NCBI GenBank assembly: GCA_964017145.1
Contig: OZ024849.1
Coordinates: 1,178,001 to 1,242,000, forward strand
Direction: 5' to 3'
Length of the DNA: 64,000 bases
Source: Agrocybe praecox
Taxonomy: Eukaryota > Basidiomycota > Agaricomycetes > Agaricales > Agrocybaceae
The notes under the pieces were generated by a model. That model was not told where the DNA came from. It did no database searches and worked only from the letters and a program-made list of their open reading frames with translations. The position numbers were made by a program, and so were the translations under genes. Each line of letters opens with the position of its first letter. Position 1 is the stretch's first letter. Positions 32,404-41,677 of this stretch are shown here, one piece after another.

Positions 32404-33005
32404 ATGGATACTTTTGAGCAATTTGACTCCGCCATCAAACTCCGCCAGAACTCTCCCTACCATCCGCCTGAGCCAAGATTACACTCAGCTTTAACAACGA
32501 AACACGCAACACAACCACGGCTAGAAATTCTGGTCGAGCTCTAAAGAAAAATGGTTTTCAAGTGCCGCTGGAGACAATAACCAACGGTCAACTCCTCGTT
32601 GACGCGTCCCAGGTCGCGCAATTTCACGAAGTAGAGCATAATGTAAATGACCGCCTCTGAGTTGCTTGTCGAGCTGTGGCCTACGACAGCTTATATCCTT
32701 CTGGTGTTTTACACAGACTCGTCAGGGATAGCAGGACGGTCTTCGAGTTCGTGATGGACATGAAATACTCTGAAGTTTGAATTGCCCGCGGAGAGGGAAC
32801 GATTCAGGTGCTTAAGCAGCTTAAGTATGTACCCCTTTCTGCCTTTCTGATAGTTATTTAACTGATTTATCTTGAATTCATATATATAGAATTCCTCGGA
32901 TAGCAGAGCTTGTTCTAAATATGATTTGCTACACCAATTTCTTGCCCAATAATTGACCATCCTGGACTTCACCACTATTGGCGCCAATCACTACCCGTCT
33001 CGTCT
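32404..33005 (+). pseudogene. Decayed protein-coding gene with several in-frame stops
   Basis: One plus-strand frame reads strongly coding-like from about 32490: ALKKNGFQVPLETITNGQLL, VDASQVAQFHEVEHNVNDRL, then TGA (32658-32660). It then continues in the same frame as VACRAVAYDSLYPSGVLHRL and VFEFVMDMKYSEV, another TGA (32778-32780), and IARGEGTIQVLKQLK. An intron-like GTATGT to ATATAG follows (32825 to about 32890) and joins in phase to IPRIAELVLNMICYTNFLPN before a third stop. A preceding piece (32404 on, MDTFEQFDSAIKLRQNSP) is in another frame. The family is not recognised. The regular sense between stops argues for a recent pseudogene rather than chance. Confidence 0.55.
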
Positions 33006-33345
33006 GTTCGCCGACTGGAATCTTGCATAAAAAGTGCTTGCTTCAATATCATTTTGGTCAAGCGATGAAGACCTGTGACATATTTTCAAACAAACACCCA
33101 AGTTGCCTAATCTTAGGAAGTTCGAGCTTCGCGTAGTACGCAACTCTTAAAACGGGTATGGATTTCGCGGCGGTTTAACAAGATGGACCAGTGTCCATTA
33201 CCAAAGCTCTCTCAAAAAACCGAAGCAGCCCTATATTTTTGGCGACACATAAATAGCACTATATTTGCAGATGCAACAACGACCGATATAGCGCAGACGT
33301 AAATGATAGGTTTACGTCAATTTCTGTCCCATAATTTTCTCTATT
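33001..33345. other. Intergenic, promoter of the HET gene
   Basis: About 345 bp with no gene. It must hold the promoter for the HET-domain gene starting at 33346. Confidence 0.45.
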
Positions 33346-35217
33346 ATGGCCTTGAACCAAGTCGACAATCCATGGAACTGTAATGATCGCGCCAATGACC
33401 ATAAATGTGGTTCGACGCCGCTAACATATCCTCGATGTATCGTCTACAAAGACGCATGGAATAGAGTCAAACAGAGCGCAGTCATAGAAAATCAAACCTG
33501 GTACAGGATGCTCGCAAAGTACGTATCTGTGCATCCGTACGTTTAATCATGCTCGTCTTGTTGATGCTTTATCATTTCTAGTAACACTTTCGGCGACTCT
33601 TTGCCAAAGGTTGGACTTGCGCGACCTCGAAACTGCATTCATGGGAATACATTACTATGGGCCGAAGATATCGAAAAGGATTCATTTCAGTATCTTGCAG
33701 TATCTTATTCATGGGATCTGTCGCCAACGAAGGTCAAATGGCAGGATCGTGAAGTTACAGTGCAATCGCTGAATATCGCTGAGACCTTGTCGAAGTACAC
33801 TTCCCTCCCTTTATGGATCGATGCAATATGCATTCCACAAGACGACTTGAGCATCAAAATGCAGGAACTCAGTAAAATGGCAGATATATATCGCGGGGCC
33901 GTTGCAGTCCTTTGCCTTATTCCCGACATGCATCAAGCTGCAACAGAACTTGTACACCAATGCGTGAAGGTTACGGACACAGACTTGTACCTCGCGCTGC
34001 AGAAAGCAGGCGATGTCTATGGGTGCTATATGTTCGCGACTGCTGGTGAACATGACGGCGTCCGTAGCATTTATGGAAGTCGGTGGTGGGAGCGTGGATG
34101 GACTTTCCAGGAAGCCGTTCTCAACCGGAACACATTCTTAATTGGCCCACAAAACGAAACGGTGCTCATATCTGACTTGTGGAAAATTGCCCCTGTTATT
34201 CATAAGCGCTCCACAACGTCCAAAGACTCTGTCGCACTGGGACGGCCAGCCACTTTCTGGGACTCTGTGGCAACAATGAAAGCAGCTTCATCACAGGCGC
34301 TTTCTCTGGGAGACACTATTGCCTGCATCTGGCGCAGAGAAGTCACCAACCAACATGATTTGGTCTATTCGATGCTCGGAGTTTGTGACATGGAAGATTT
34401 ACATCCCGACTACAACATACCAATCAACGACGTCCTCATTTCTCTCATTTCTTCTGCTTGTCGGAAGGGAGATTACTCGTGGATCAGATGGTGTGATAGT
34501 ATTGATCAGTCGAAGGCAGAGACTGGAATGTGCATGATTCCAAAACCAATTAACATTTTCAACTTGTCTGCTATGCCGACGATTTCAGCCCAGGTCAAGT
34601 GGGAAAGCTCTGTACTTCCTGCGACACTACCTGCTCCACGATTAGGCCCTGAGAAAGGCGTAGTCTTGCCTCATCGATCTCTTGGAGTTGCACGATTCAA
34701 ATCACCCCCTTTGAGTCTCGCGGATGCCAGGAAATTAATGAAACAACGGAACCTCGACGACAGCGAAGTTTGGAATACGATATTCGGTATGAGGGTTGGA
34801 TTCGTTGACGATATCGAAGATGCTATTGGCACGGGTGGATTTTCCAAACTACTCTTTGACACGACATTAATGATCCTGGATGGCTCATTACCTGTAACCC
34901 AGGATCTTTCCGATATGCCAGGCATGCTATCGCACACGACAGGAATAAGTTATACCAATTACTCCATAATGGCTGCGAAGTTGTGGCGAGACATGCAGCT
35001 TATCGTCATGGAATGTCAAGCTGGTATTACAGCTGTTCCTGCACACGTAGGCGAGGGTAATTGCCGTATCCATAAATTACCTTATGAACTGAAGAAAGGA
35101 GTTCATGTGGTAATGGTTGTTTATGACAGCACAAGACATCATTCGAGTGCTATAGGGTTGCTAATCCAGAAGTCACACACTGGACTAGGGTCGTGGCAGT
35201 TGACTAGATTTGGCTAA
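33346..35217 (+). CDS. HET-domain (heterokaryon incompatibility-type) protein, 602 aa
   Basis: Exons 33346-33518 and 33582-35217 sum to 1,809 nt. The HET domain (PF06985-type) spans about residues 90-240. Its blocks are FQYLAVSYSWDLSPTKVKW, then LPLWIDAICIPQDDLSIKMQ and LSKMADIYRGAVAVLCLIPD, and later SRWWERGWTFQEAVLNRNTF. These are the standard conserved blocks, including the WID.ICI.Q core and the RGWT.QE motif. The C-terminal about 350 residues have no recognisable NACHT, WD40 or ankyrin part. HET proteins trigger cell death when genetically different hyphae fuse, and the HET domain is related to TIR folds with NAD-consuming activity in some proteins. Whether this copy is a self-recognition locus is not known. 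Confidence 0.92.
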
Positions 35218-36193
35218 GAAAGTCAAGATTGAGGAGCCCTTTTATTTTGTACTTTCGGCGAACGAGACAGTTAGAGAGCAAAACGAAGCCAAAGCAGGAC
35301 ACCCAGAAACCCAGAAACAAATATAGCGTATCCTCTTTTGACACACAATATTGATTGACAACGGCGAATAGGCCGAACCCGATATCTGCATGTGTTTAGT
35401 ATACTGGAGCACCAAGGTCTCCTTATTGCCAGAGTCCATGGAGCACGATGTTGTTGGAATAATCGGGGTAAATACAAGCGCATCACGAAGTGATCACTTG
35501 ATAGCCCGCACATTATTTCGAGGAGATAACTTTACATTTTAGTTTTTCTCTGGTATTTGGCTAGTAAATGCCACATATCCTTTTATTTTATTTTATCTCC
35601 TTATTACTTCGTAGCTACATATTTTGTATTTATACTGTAGCTACTTGAATGATAAACCTCGCTTGATTGCGAGGGTCCCTACTACAACCCGAGTGACCTC
35701 GAAGACCCGGTCATTTTAACAGATGTCTGCTCAGGAGCCTTACTGAGTAGTACTGGACCGTCAATTCGCCAACAATTCGCCACGGAAAATGTAGTGGCAT
35801 TAAGGCTAGCTTTGCATAGCTGCGATCTTCGCTGATAGTTCTTCATTCCAGTGTGCCGGCGTCGTTCGTCTTCGGTAGTGGACATGGATATAGAGTTCAA
35901 AGATTCAACGAGAGGTACCAGGTCTGACAAATGATGGCGCCGTCTCCGGCAGTGGCAATGGGTGTTTGCCATGATCATGCGCCTACGGTAGTACCACACA
36001 GTTCAACTAAGCATGTCAGCGTCGGGAGTGCCATGGTGTACCCGACAGGCCTGGGGTCAATCTATCTCTATATTTGCTTTGACAAAGTTTTGTACAGCCT
36101 TTCTCGACAATCGAATACTTATAGCCCAGACCTTCAAGAAACAAGGATAGAACAAACTCGTATACCCACCAGCACCCGAAAATTCAACCAATT
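35218..36193. other. Intergenic, HET gene to F-box gene
   Basis: About 976 bp. Short frames on both strands have no coding character. No RNA gene seen. Confidence 0.5.
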
Positions 36194-37785
36194 ATGCCCA
36201 TCTTCGATTTGCCCCCCGAGCTATGGTTGGAAATCCTTTCTTACCTTCCAAGAAACATTCTGCCCAGCATGATCGGAGTCAGCAGAACGCTCTTCGAAAT
36301 GGCGCTCACATATCTGTATGAAGATGTTCATATCAGCCACGGGAGGGAGGCCCGTCGATCACTCGAACAAGTAGGGTAAAGTACTCTCGAACGATTCGTA
36401 CTTTTTTAATGCTCATTGAGATCTCCAGCAAGTATCCAGATGTCGCGAGACGTGTCCGTAGCATCACCGTGCACCCTCATAGTCCGAGAGTAGTCGTCCA
36501 ACCAACCTCGCGACAAGACAAACTTTTGACATGGTTATTTCGATCGAAATTCCCAAGCAAGAGGTTTGTTTCTTCGTCCAAAGAAGCCGATTTATTGAAC
36601 GCTACACTCAAGGCAGTGAAATACTGCTCAAACCTTCACGAAATAACACTCATAACATGTGACATTGAAGATCGAAGCACCTTTCTTCGTTTTGCGGATT
36701 CCTTGTGGACGCTCTTACCGATCCGGTCGAATTTCACCAAGCTGATTATAGACACAATTTGTTATCTTCCGTCTAATCGACCGATTAGTGACTCTAAACG
36801 GCCCTTGATCGTTCAACCTTCCAGGTTCTCTGTGAGTCCTGGGGATTCGAGGATCTCGTTGGATATTTCCGTCAATGCAGGCTACATCCCGAAAGTCGGA
36901 CACATTCCAATTTACCCTTGGAAGGACGGTTGTAAACTTCTCATAGGATTCATGAACTCATTCACCAACTCAATTTCTTCGATAACCATCTCGTCGACCC
37001 TCGTACGAGAAGATATTGGGGATCTCTTTAAAGGATTAGCTTTCTTCCCGAACTTGCAAGAGTTCAAGTTCTTCGCCGTGTTCAACTATCAGACATTCCA
37101 CAATAAACAGCTTTTAACAGCTTTTCTCCAGAGGCACGCAAACAACCTAGAGACTTTAACCATCAAGCCCAAACTATCGATGACGACGTCCCACGTTGAT
37201 TTTGGTACTTACTCAACATGGCTGTCCCATGAGCCCCCAGAGCACATGCGAACTTTCACCTCCTTCACTCAACTCTTCTTTCCTAGATTGCATGCCTTGG
37301 AAATAGGCTTGTCGGAGAGTAGGGCGGAGGACAGCCTGCCTTTACTCCCAGACCTGTACCATGTCGCACCCACGCTAACGAAATTGGTCATGACCGACGT
37401 CGAGCTGACCATCGAGAACCTTTCTCGAATTCTTAACGGCCTCTCAAGAATCGGCAATGAGATCATTCTCGAAGAACTGTCATACACGTGCAATACGATT
37501 TCTCCACACACATTCGACTATCTTTCAGCGAAACTCCCTCGATTAAAATCATTGGCCATAGAATATGAGTCAGATTGCTCTGCGGAATTTTACGCTACGA
37601 TGAAGACCCGGCAATATCTTCGATGGCCTGTTCGATGTCTTCGACTTTCGATCGTTCATTCCTGTGGTCACGGACATCCTTCTAAACCCGATATGATGGT
37701 CGTGGCTTCTGCCATATCTCCCAACGTCGTTTTGGACACAGAGTGGCATTGTTTATGTACCCCACTGCACAGAAATGTTCGTTGA
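36194..37785 (+). CDS. F-box protein, 512 aa
   Basis: Exons 36194-36375 and 36429-37785 sum to 1,539 nt; the intron is 53 nt with donor GTAAAG. The F-box is at the very N-terminus: MPIFDLPPELWLEILSYLPR, NILPSMIGVSRTLFEMALTY and LYEDVHI. The acceptor TCTCCAG was chosen because it keeps the frame (LEQVG joined to KYPDVARRVRSITV). Downstream are irregular leucine-rich stretches, for example LHEITLITCDIEDRSTFLRF, LTKLVMTDVELTIENLSRIL and LPRLKSLAIEYES. It ends with CGHGHPSKPDMMVV and a Cys/His-containing tail. Likely an SCF substrate adaptor. It is not a close copy of the F-box protein at 28744. Confidence 0.87.
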
Positions 37786-37884
37786 GGTAGTTATCCACTG
37801 ATAGCTCGACGTCACAAAATTTACATTTAAGCCCGATTTCGTCAAAGGATGTAATTCAAAAGGAGATTCGAACCCACTATGTAA

Positions 37885-38400
37885 AGCCATCAAACAGTTT
37901 CTGCCCGCACTCTCCACAAAAGCAAGCAAGTAGCTGATGCTGCCTCTCCTTCCACTTCGCTAGCGGACCCTTCTCGAGTGTCGGCCAACGTAACAGACTC
38001 CGTTCAGACACAAGTCTCCAGAAACCATCAACACTCCTACACACCCATGCCCTATGGTGTCAGGACCAGCGGGAACCACCAGTCCAAATCGGAAAACCAA
38101 TTCAAGCACCTGCGCGAGATGCGCTCCCAAAGAGAAGTCGACTTTCTCCTCTGAAATAACGAACGAGACGAGCTTCTCCGCAAGTTGGACGCGAGGGAGC
38201 GGGTGTTCATTCGGCAACAAGTGGAGGAAATCGTGTATCGGGCGAAGTTACAGACAGGATGTCCAACGTCCTAGACCGACTCAGAGGCTCCGAAAGCAAG
38301 AAAAATCGGTATGCAACTGGGGAGAAGAAGTGGGAAGAAGAGAAGGCGGGCGGCTCTTACAATCTTTATCACTAAATCCCCAGCAACGACCAGGGTATGT
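37885..38400 (+). pseudogene. Decayed coiled-coil protein gene
   Basis: A plus-strand frame reads VADAASPSTSLADPSRVSAN, HQHSYTPMPYGVRTSGNHQS, ENQFKHLREMRSQREVDFLL, then TGA at 38152-38154. It carries on in the same frame as NNERDELLRKLDARERVFIR and QQVEEIVYRAKLQT. Near 38255 the sense moves to another frame (MSNVLDRLRGSESKKNR, then GEKKWEEEKAGGSYNLYH) ending at TAA 38373-38375. The heptad-like charge pattern suggests a coiled coil. One stop plus one frameshift mark it as a pseudogene. It lies 100 bp after the F-box gene stop. The parent family is unknown. Confidence 0.5.
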
Positions 38401-39413
38401 CTAGCAGCCAGCGTCTCCCTCGGGATTATATACAACTCTTTTCTTTTCACCGCGTCTTTCATTACCACTTTATGGATAGACTATCGGTTCTTTCAAGCAA
38501 GGTTGCTTCCTACCCTGTAGCACCTGTATGATCCGTGCCTTTGTTGACTCCAAGTCAAAAGACGAAACTTCCCACCTGGCCCATCACAAATTACTTACTT
38601 GCGACAATTGGGTCCTTGAATTACTTCAGTGATGATGGTGATGCCCAGGTCATGAGTGAGGGAAATGGGGAAGACGAACCCTACCACCAACTCGCCGTTG
38701 TCGGTTGCTGTTAATATTGACCCGAAGAGTATTTGTCAGTGATCGGAACGCTGCTTATTATAAGCTCGGCATTGTATGATGCTGAAAGCCCTTTATTTTA
38801 TTTTTATCTGATACTTCAATGGGTTGCTCACGGGTCCTTTTGCCTTTCTGTATAACTGGAAAAGAAAAAGGAAAGGAAGATCTTCTGCGATGAGCATGAT
38901 GATGACGAGCGCAATCTTCAAAGGCTCGAACCCTCCTTCCGCCGACCGATATCGATCCCAGCGTCCTCCTTGCGCTGCCTCCTGTTTATGCCTCCTCTCC
39001 CTCTCCACTCAAGCTCAAGACTTCCCCCATTATGACCTTATTCTTTCATACTTGCATCTACTGAGTATTGAATACGCTTCGAATCTGCTCTATTTTTGGG
39101 ATGCTGTTAGACTTCTGAGTTAGGCGCCCAGATCCTGATGATTGACGCTGTCGACTCGAAACGCTTTGTGATCTAAGTAGCTAACGAGTCTTACTTGATA
39201 CATGTGTATGTATCTGACTATTCCATGGTATAGTAGGATCTGGATACACTATGAGATGCAAGTGAACGGGGCTGTACTACATTGCACTGCAGCAGAGTGG
39301 CTGGCAGGCCGTCTGAGGGAAGTGAACGATTGCTATCTCGAGACCCTTGTACTACCACCTCTGCTACCAGAAGCTGTTCGACCTTACTCCCTGTCGCATA
39401 TCCATCGAACATC
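38401..39413. other. Intergenic region before MLKL-like copy B
   Basis: 1 kb with no convincing gene. Short frames around 38824-39120 lack coding character. It should contain the promoter of copy B. Confidence 0.45.
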
Positions 39414-40726
39414 ATGGCCGAAGTCAATGCATCTTCAGCTTCAAGGACCACTAGGTCCTTCCTCACTCGATTGTGCCACCAAATCCTTGTATCTCCAGCA
39501 GCTACCACGGGCACAGGAAACGCTCTGCAAGCGATGGTTCGACCTCCCCCAACATCTTTTCTCTCATCGAATCAGGATGACTTCGCTGAAGGAACCGACA
39601 AGATGTCTAGGAAGTTCGACTGGAAACTCAAATTCAAAGTCCTGTTTATCAAGAAGAAGGAAATAGTTGGGGAAGTCTCCTCAAGCCCATCAGAACTTGT
39701 TGAATCTGGAGAAGGGCCCGATAATATAGCATCGATATCCTCCTTAGATGGTAATGCTGTTACGAGCGCCGGCTCGAACACGAACACGACCCGTCCGGGA
39801 TCGAAATTGATTTTGATGTTCAAGAGGAGAAAGGATGTAAAGAAGTCAAGAAACGACCTTAAGCTCAATCTGAGCCATATCAAGTCGGCTCTGACGATTC
39901 TCGCTGGAATTGGGGACATTCTGGCACCCGTACCAGGACTGAAAGGAGCAGCGGGAATAATGCTAGAAATTGTCAGCATTGCTGAGGTGCGTAATTAAGA
40001 CTTCAAAATTCTTGAATTCCAATTGAATTCCCTGATGCATATTGCTTATAGGTCGCACAAAGTAACAAGAAGGCTGCAAAAGCTATCGTCATACGCGCTT
40101 TTGAGCTTGTTCAGATTATTTCTGATTCATCGTTGGTCGTAATCGATAATGAGGGAAATATACCTCCATTCATTCGTGAATTTGAAACGTAAATGTCTTG
40201 TCATTGCCACTCGTCTTATTTTTTCTAATCGTCTGACTATCCGTAGCGCCCTGACTGAAATATCAAACACGATAAAAACCGTCGTTCTCAAGGATATACG
40301 CTGGTACAAGAAGATCCTCACTTGCGAGGCGGTGAAAGACAAAATCATGGATTGTAATAACCTCCTTGACCGACATGTCGAGCGCTTCCAGGTACGTATT
40401 TGTCTTCGTCGTTTTCTTCCATATGCTTATCACCTACAATTTCAGGTGGAAATTGGTTTGGCAAACAGACAGACCCTGGAGCGACACCGCACCGAGTCCT
40501 CTGCACAGAAAGAATTATCTTTGGCTACTATTGTTTCCACTATTCAGGTGAGCTGGAAGAGGAACCTGGTCTCTTTCTGCACCTTGCCATTGAATCCACT
40601 CGACAGGAACATAGCAACGGTTTGCGCCGAGAGATCAAAATGGTCTCTCTAAAAATAAATGGGGCTGTGTCTTTTTTTTTAGCACATCACACGTCGATAC
40701 TTGGCACCCAAGGGAATTCAACTTGA
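39414..40726 (+). CDS. Stand-alone MLKL-like N-terminal helical-domain protein, copy B, 358 aa
   Basis: Exons 39414-39986, 40052-40188, 40247-40391, 40446-40547 and 40607-40726 sum to 1,077 nt. It is a paralogue of copy A (14372-15641) with the same five-exon layout; exons 3 and 4 are identical in length. The core reads LNLSHIKSALTILAGIGDIL and APVPGLKGAAGIMLEIVSIA, then VAQSNKKAAKAIVIRAFELV, ALTEISNTIKTVVLKDIRWY, DCNNLLDRHVERFQ and ATIVSTIQEHSNGLRREIKM. The N-terminal 150 residues and the last dozen differ from copy A. No nucleotide-binding or repeat domain follows, so this too is a free-standing domain. Unlike copy A, it has no matching inverted repeats around it that I can see. It points the opposite way, about 24 kb from copy A. 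Both genes are intact. Confidence 0.75.
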
Positions 40727-40802
40727 ACATCCCATTTCGGATGAGGTTTGCATGGTGACGAAAAATTTGAACAAATACTTAGTTTTTAATTAGTATACAT
40801 GA

Positions 40803-40910
40803 TGTCCCAAAATTTTGATTATCCTACATAATTTATAAGCGACTTAATTTATAAACTAAAACCAGGATTTCTCGGTAGTTTTCAGGTGACCTGAAAAGTT
40901 GAACTCCCCG
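40803..40910 (+). repeat. Dispersed AT-rich repeat, copy 1
   Basis: Starts GTCCCAAAATTTTGATTATC and runs to a TTTCTCGGTAGTTTTCAGGTGA-type end (split here as TTTCTCGG then TTTTCAGGTGA). A diverged copy with the same order of blocks lies at about 42434-42522, and a shorter match (CCAAAATTTTGATATTATTA) at 14286 inside the transposon-like unit. Confidence 0.45.
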
Positions 40911-40953
40911 GGGGTGTGGTTTTCTTTGTGTTTTCTGCGTTATTTCACATCCT

Positions 40954-41022
40954 AAAATGGTCTCTCTAAAAAATAAATGGGGCTATGGTTTTTTTTTCAG
41001 CACATCACACTTCGATACTTGG
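40954..41022 (+). repeat. Direct repeat of the last-exon end of MLKL-like copy B
   Basis: 69 nt nearly identical to 40637-40704 (AAAATGGTCTCTCTAAAAA through the T-run to CGATACTTGG), 317 bp further on. The copy lies outside the gene and cannot code. It looks like a local duplication or the trace of a third gene copy. Confidence 0.7.
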
Positions 41023-41251
41023 TAGTTGGTGTAGTCTGGTGTCGTCCCTGCAGTGTGCACTGATCAATTCACGCAAATGATCAGGCCTCAGGTTCTATTT
41101 CAGCATAGCCACTCCCAGCGCGTCTTGATAAAGACACGCATTGCCTCTTGTCCCATACCCTCATTCATCCTTGTGATCTCTCTCTTCATTCACGTATGTA
41201 GCATTGTACGTGGCAATAAGCCACAAGCCACAGAGTGGCCGCCCAGTACCG

Positions 41252-41258
41252 TATAAAA
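41252..41258 (+). promoter_or_regulatory. TATA box without an evident gene
   Basis: TATAAAA in the setting CCAGTACCGTATAAAAGGGC, followed by a long C/T-rich stretch as in fungal pol II promoters. No coding-like frame lies downstream before the tRNA at 41555. It may be the remnant of a lost gene or drive a short noncoding RNA. Confidence 0.3.
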
Positions 41259-41554
41259 GGGCTCCCACTCACGACGGTTTCTTTTTCTCATCTTTTCTCA
41301 ACTTTCTAATCCAGTGCTCGCTTGTTTGGCATTATTGCCTCGAGCATTCGCTTTTCACCCCACCCTTCCACTTTCCTTCTTTTGTTTCTTTTGTTTCTGT
41401 TTTATGTAGCTCATGTTTGTATATACATTTCGCTTGTTCCAGCTTGAACTCGATTGTGTGGTATCGAAATCTTCGGTTTTTGTCACCCACCTCTACGTTG
41501 AACCCACAGTATCACAAGTGGTATTTAAAATTTTGAACCCACGCTATAAAAATA

Positions 41555-41677
41555 TGATGAGAGTGGGATTCGAACCCACGCCCCGGAGGACCAGATTACG
41601 TAGTTGATTACGCAATAGGTGAACATACAATGTTCTGATCCTTAGTCTGGCGCCTTAGACCGCTCGGCCATCTCACC
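41555..41677 (-). tRNA. tRNA-Leu(AAG), intron-containing
   Basis: On the minus strand the acceptor stem GGTGAGA (41677-41671) pairs fully with TCTCATC (41562-41556), including one G-U, and base 73 is A. The A-box reads TGGCCGAGCGGTCTAAGG, and the T-arm is GTGGGTTCGAATCCCAC. The anticodon stem CCAGA/TCTGG holds the loop CTAAGGA, with anticodon AAG at 41641-41643. A 43-nt intron (41639-41597) follows position 37, the usual place. The mature length is 80 nt, right for a leucine tRNA with a long variable arm. Confidence 0.93.

Larger units (their letters stand above)
40727..41554. other. Intergenic with short repeats and an orphan core promoter
   Basis: It holds the 69-nt repeat above, a dispersed repeat at about 40800-40910 and a TATAAAA at 41252-41258. 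No gene follows the TATA box before the tRNA. Confidence 0.5.

Noticed and set aside
35682..35999. 105-codon minus-strand frame with a His/Arg-rich start
   Set aside because: Low complexity and no support from neighbouring exons; a zinc-finger reading does not hold because the Cys/His spacing is irregular.
39414..40726. Possibility that MLKL-like copy B also sits in a transposon with the same CACTG ends
   Set aside because: I looked for the 13949-13971 end sequence on both sides and did not see it, so there is no support for a second unit of the same type here.
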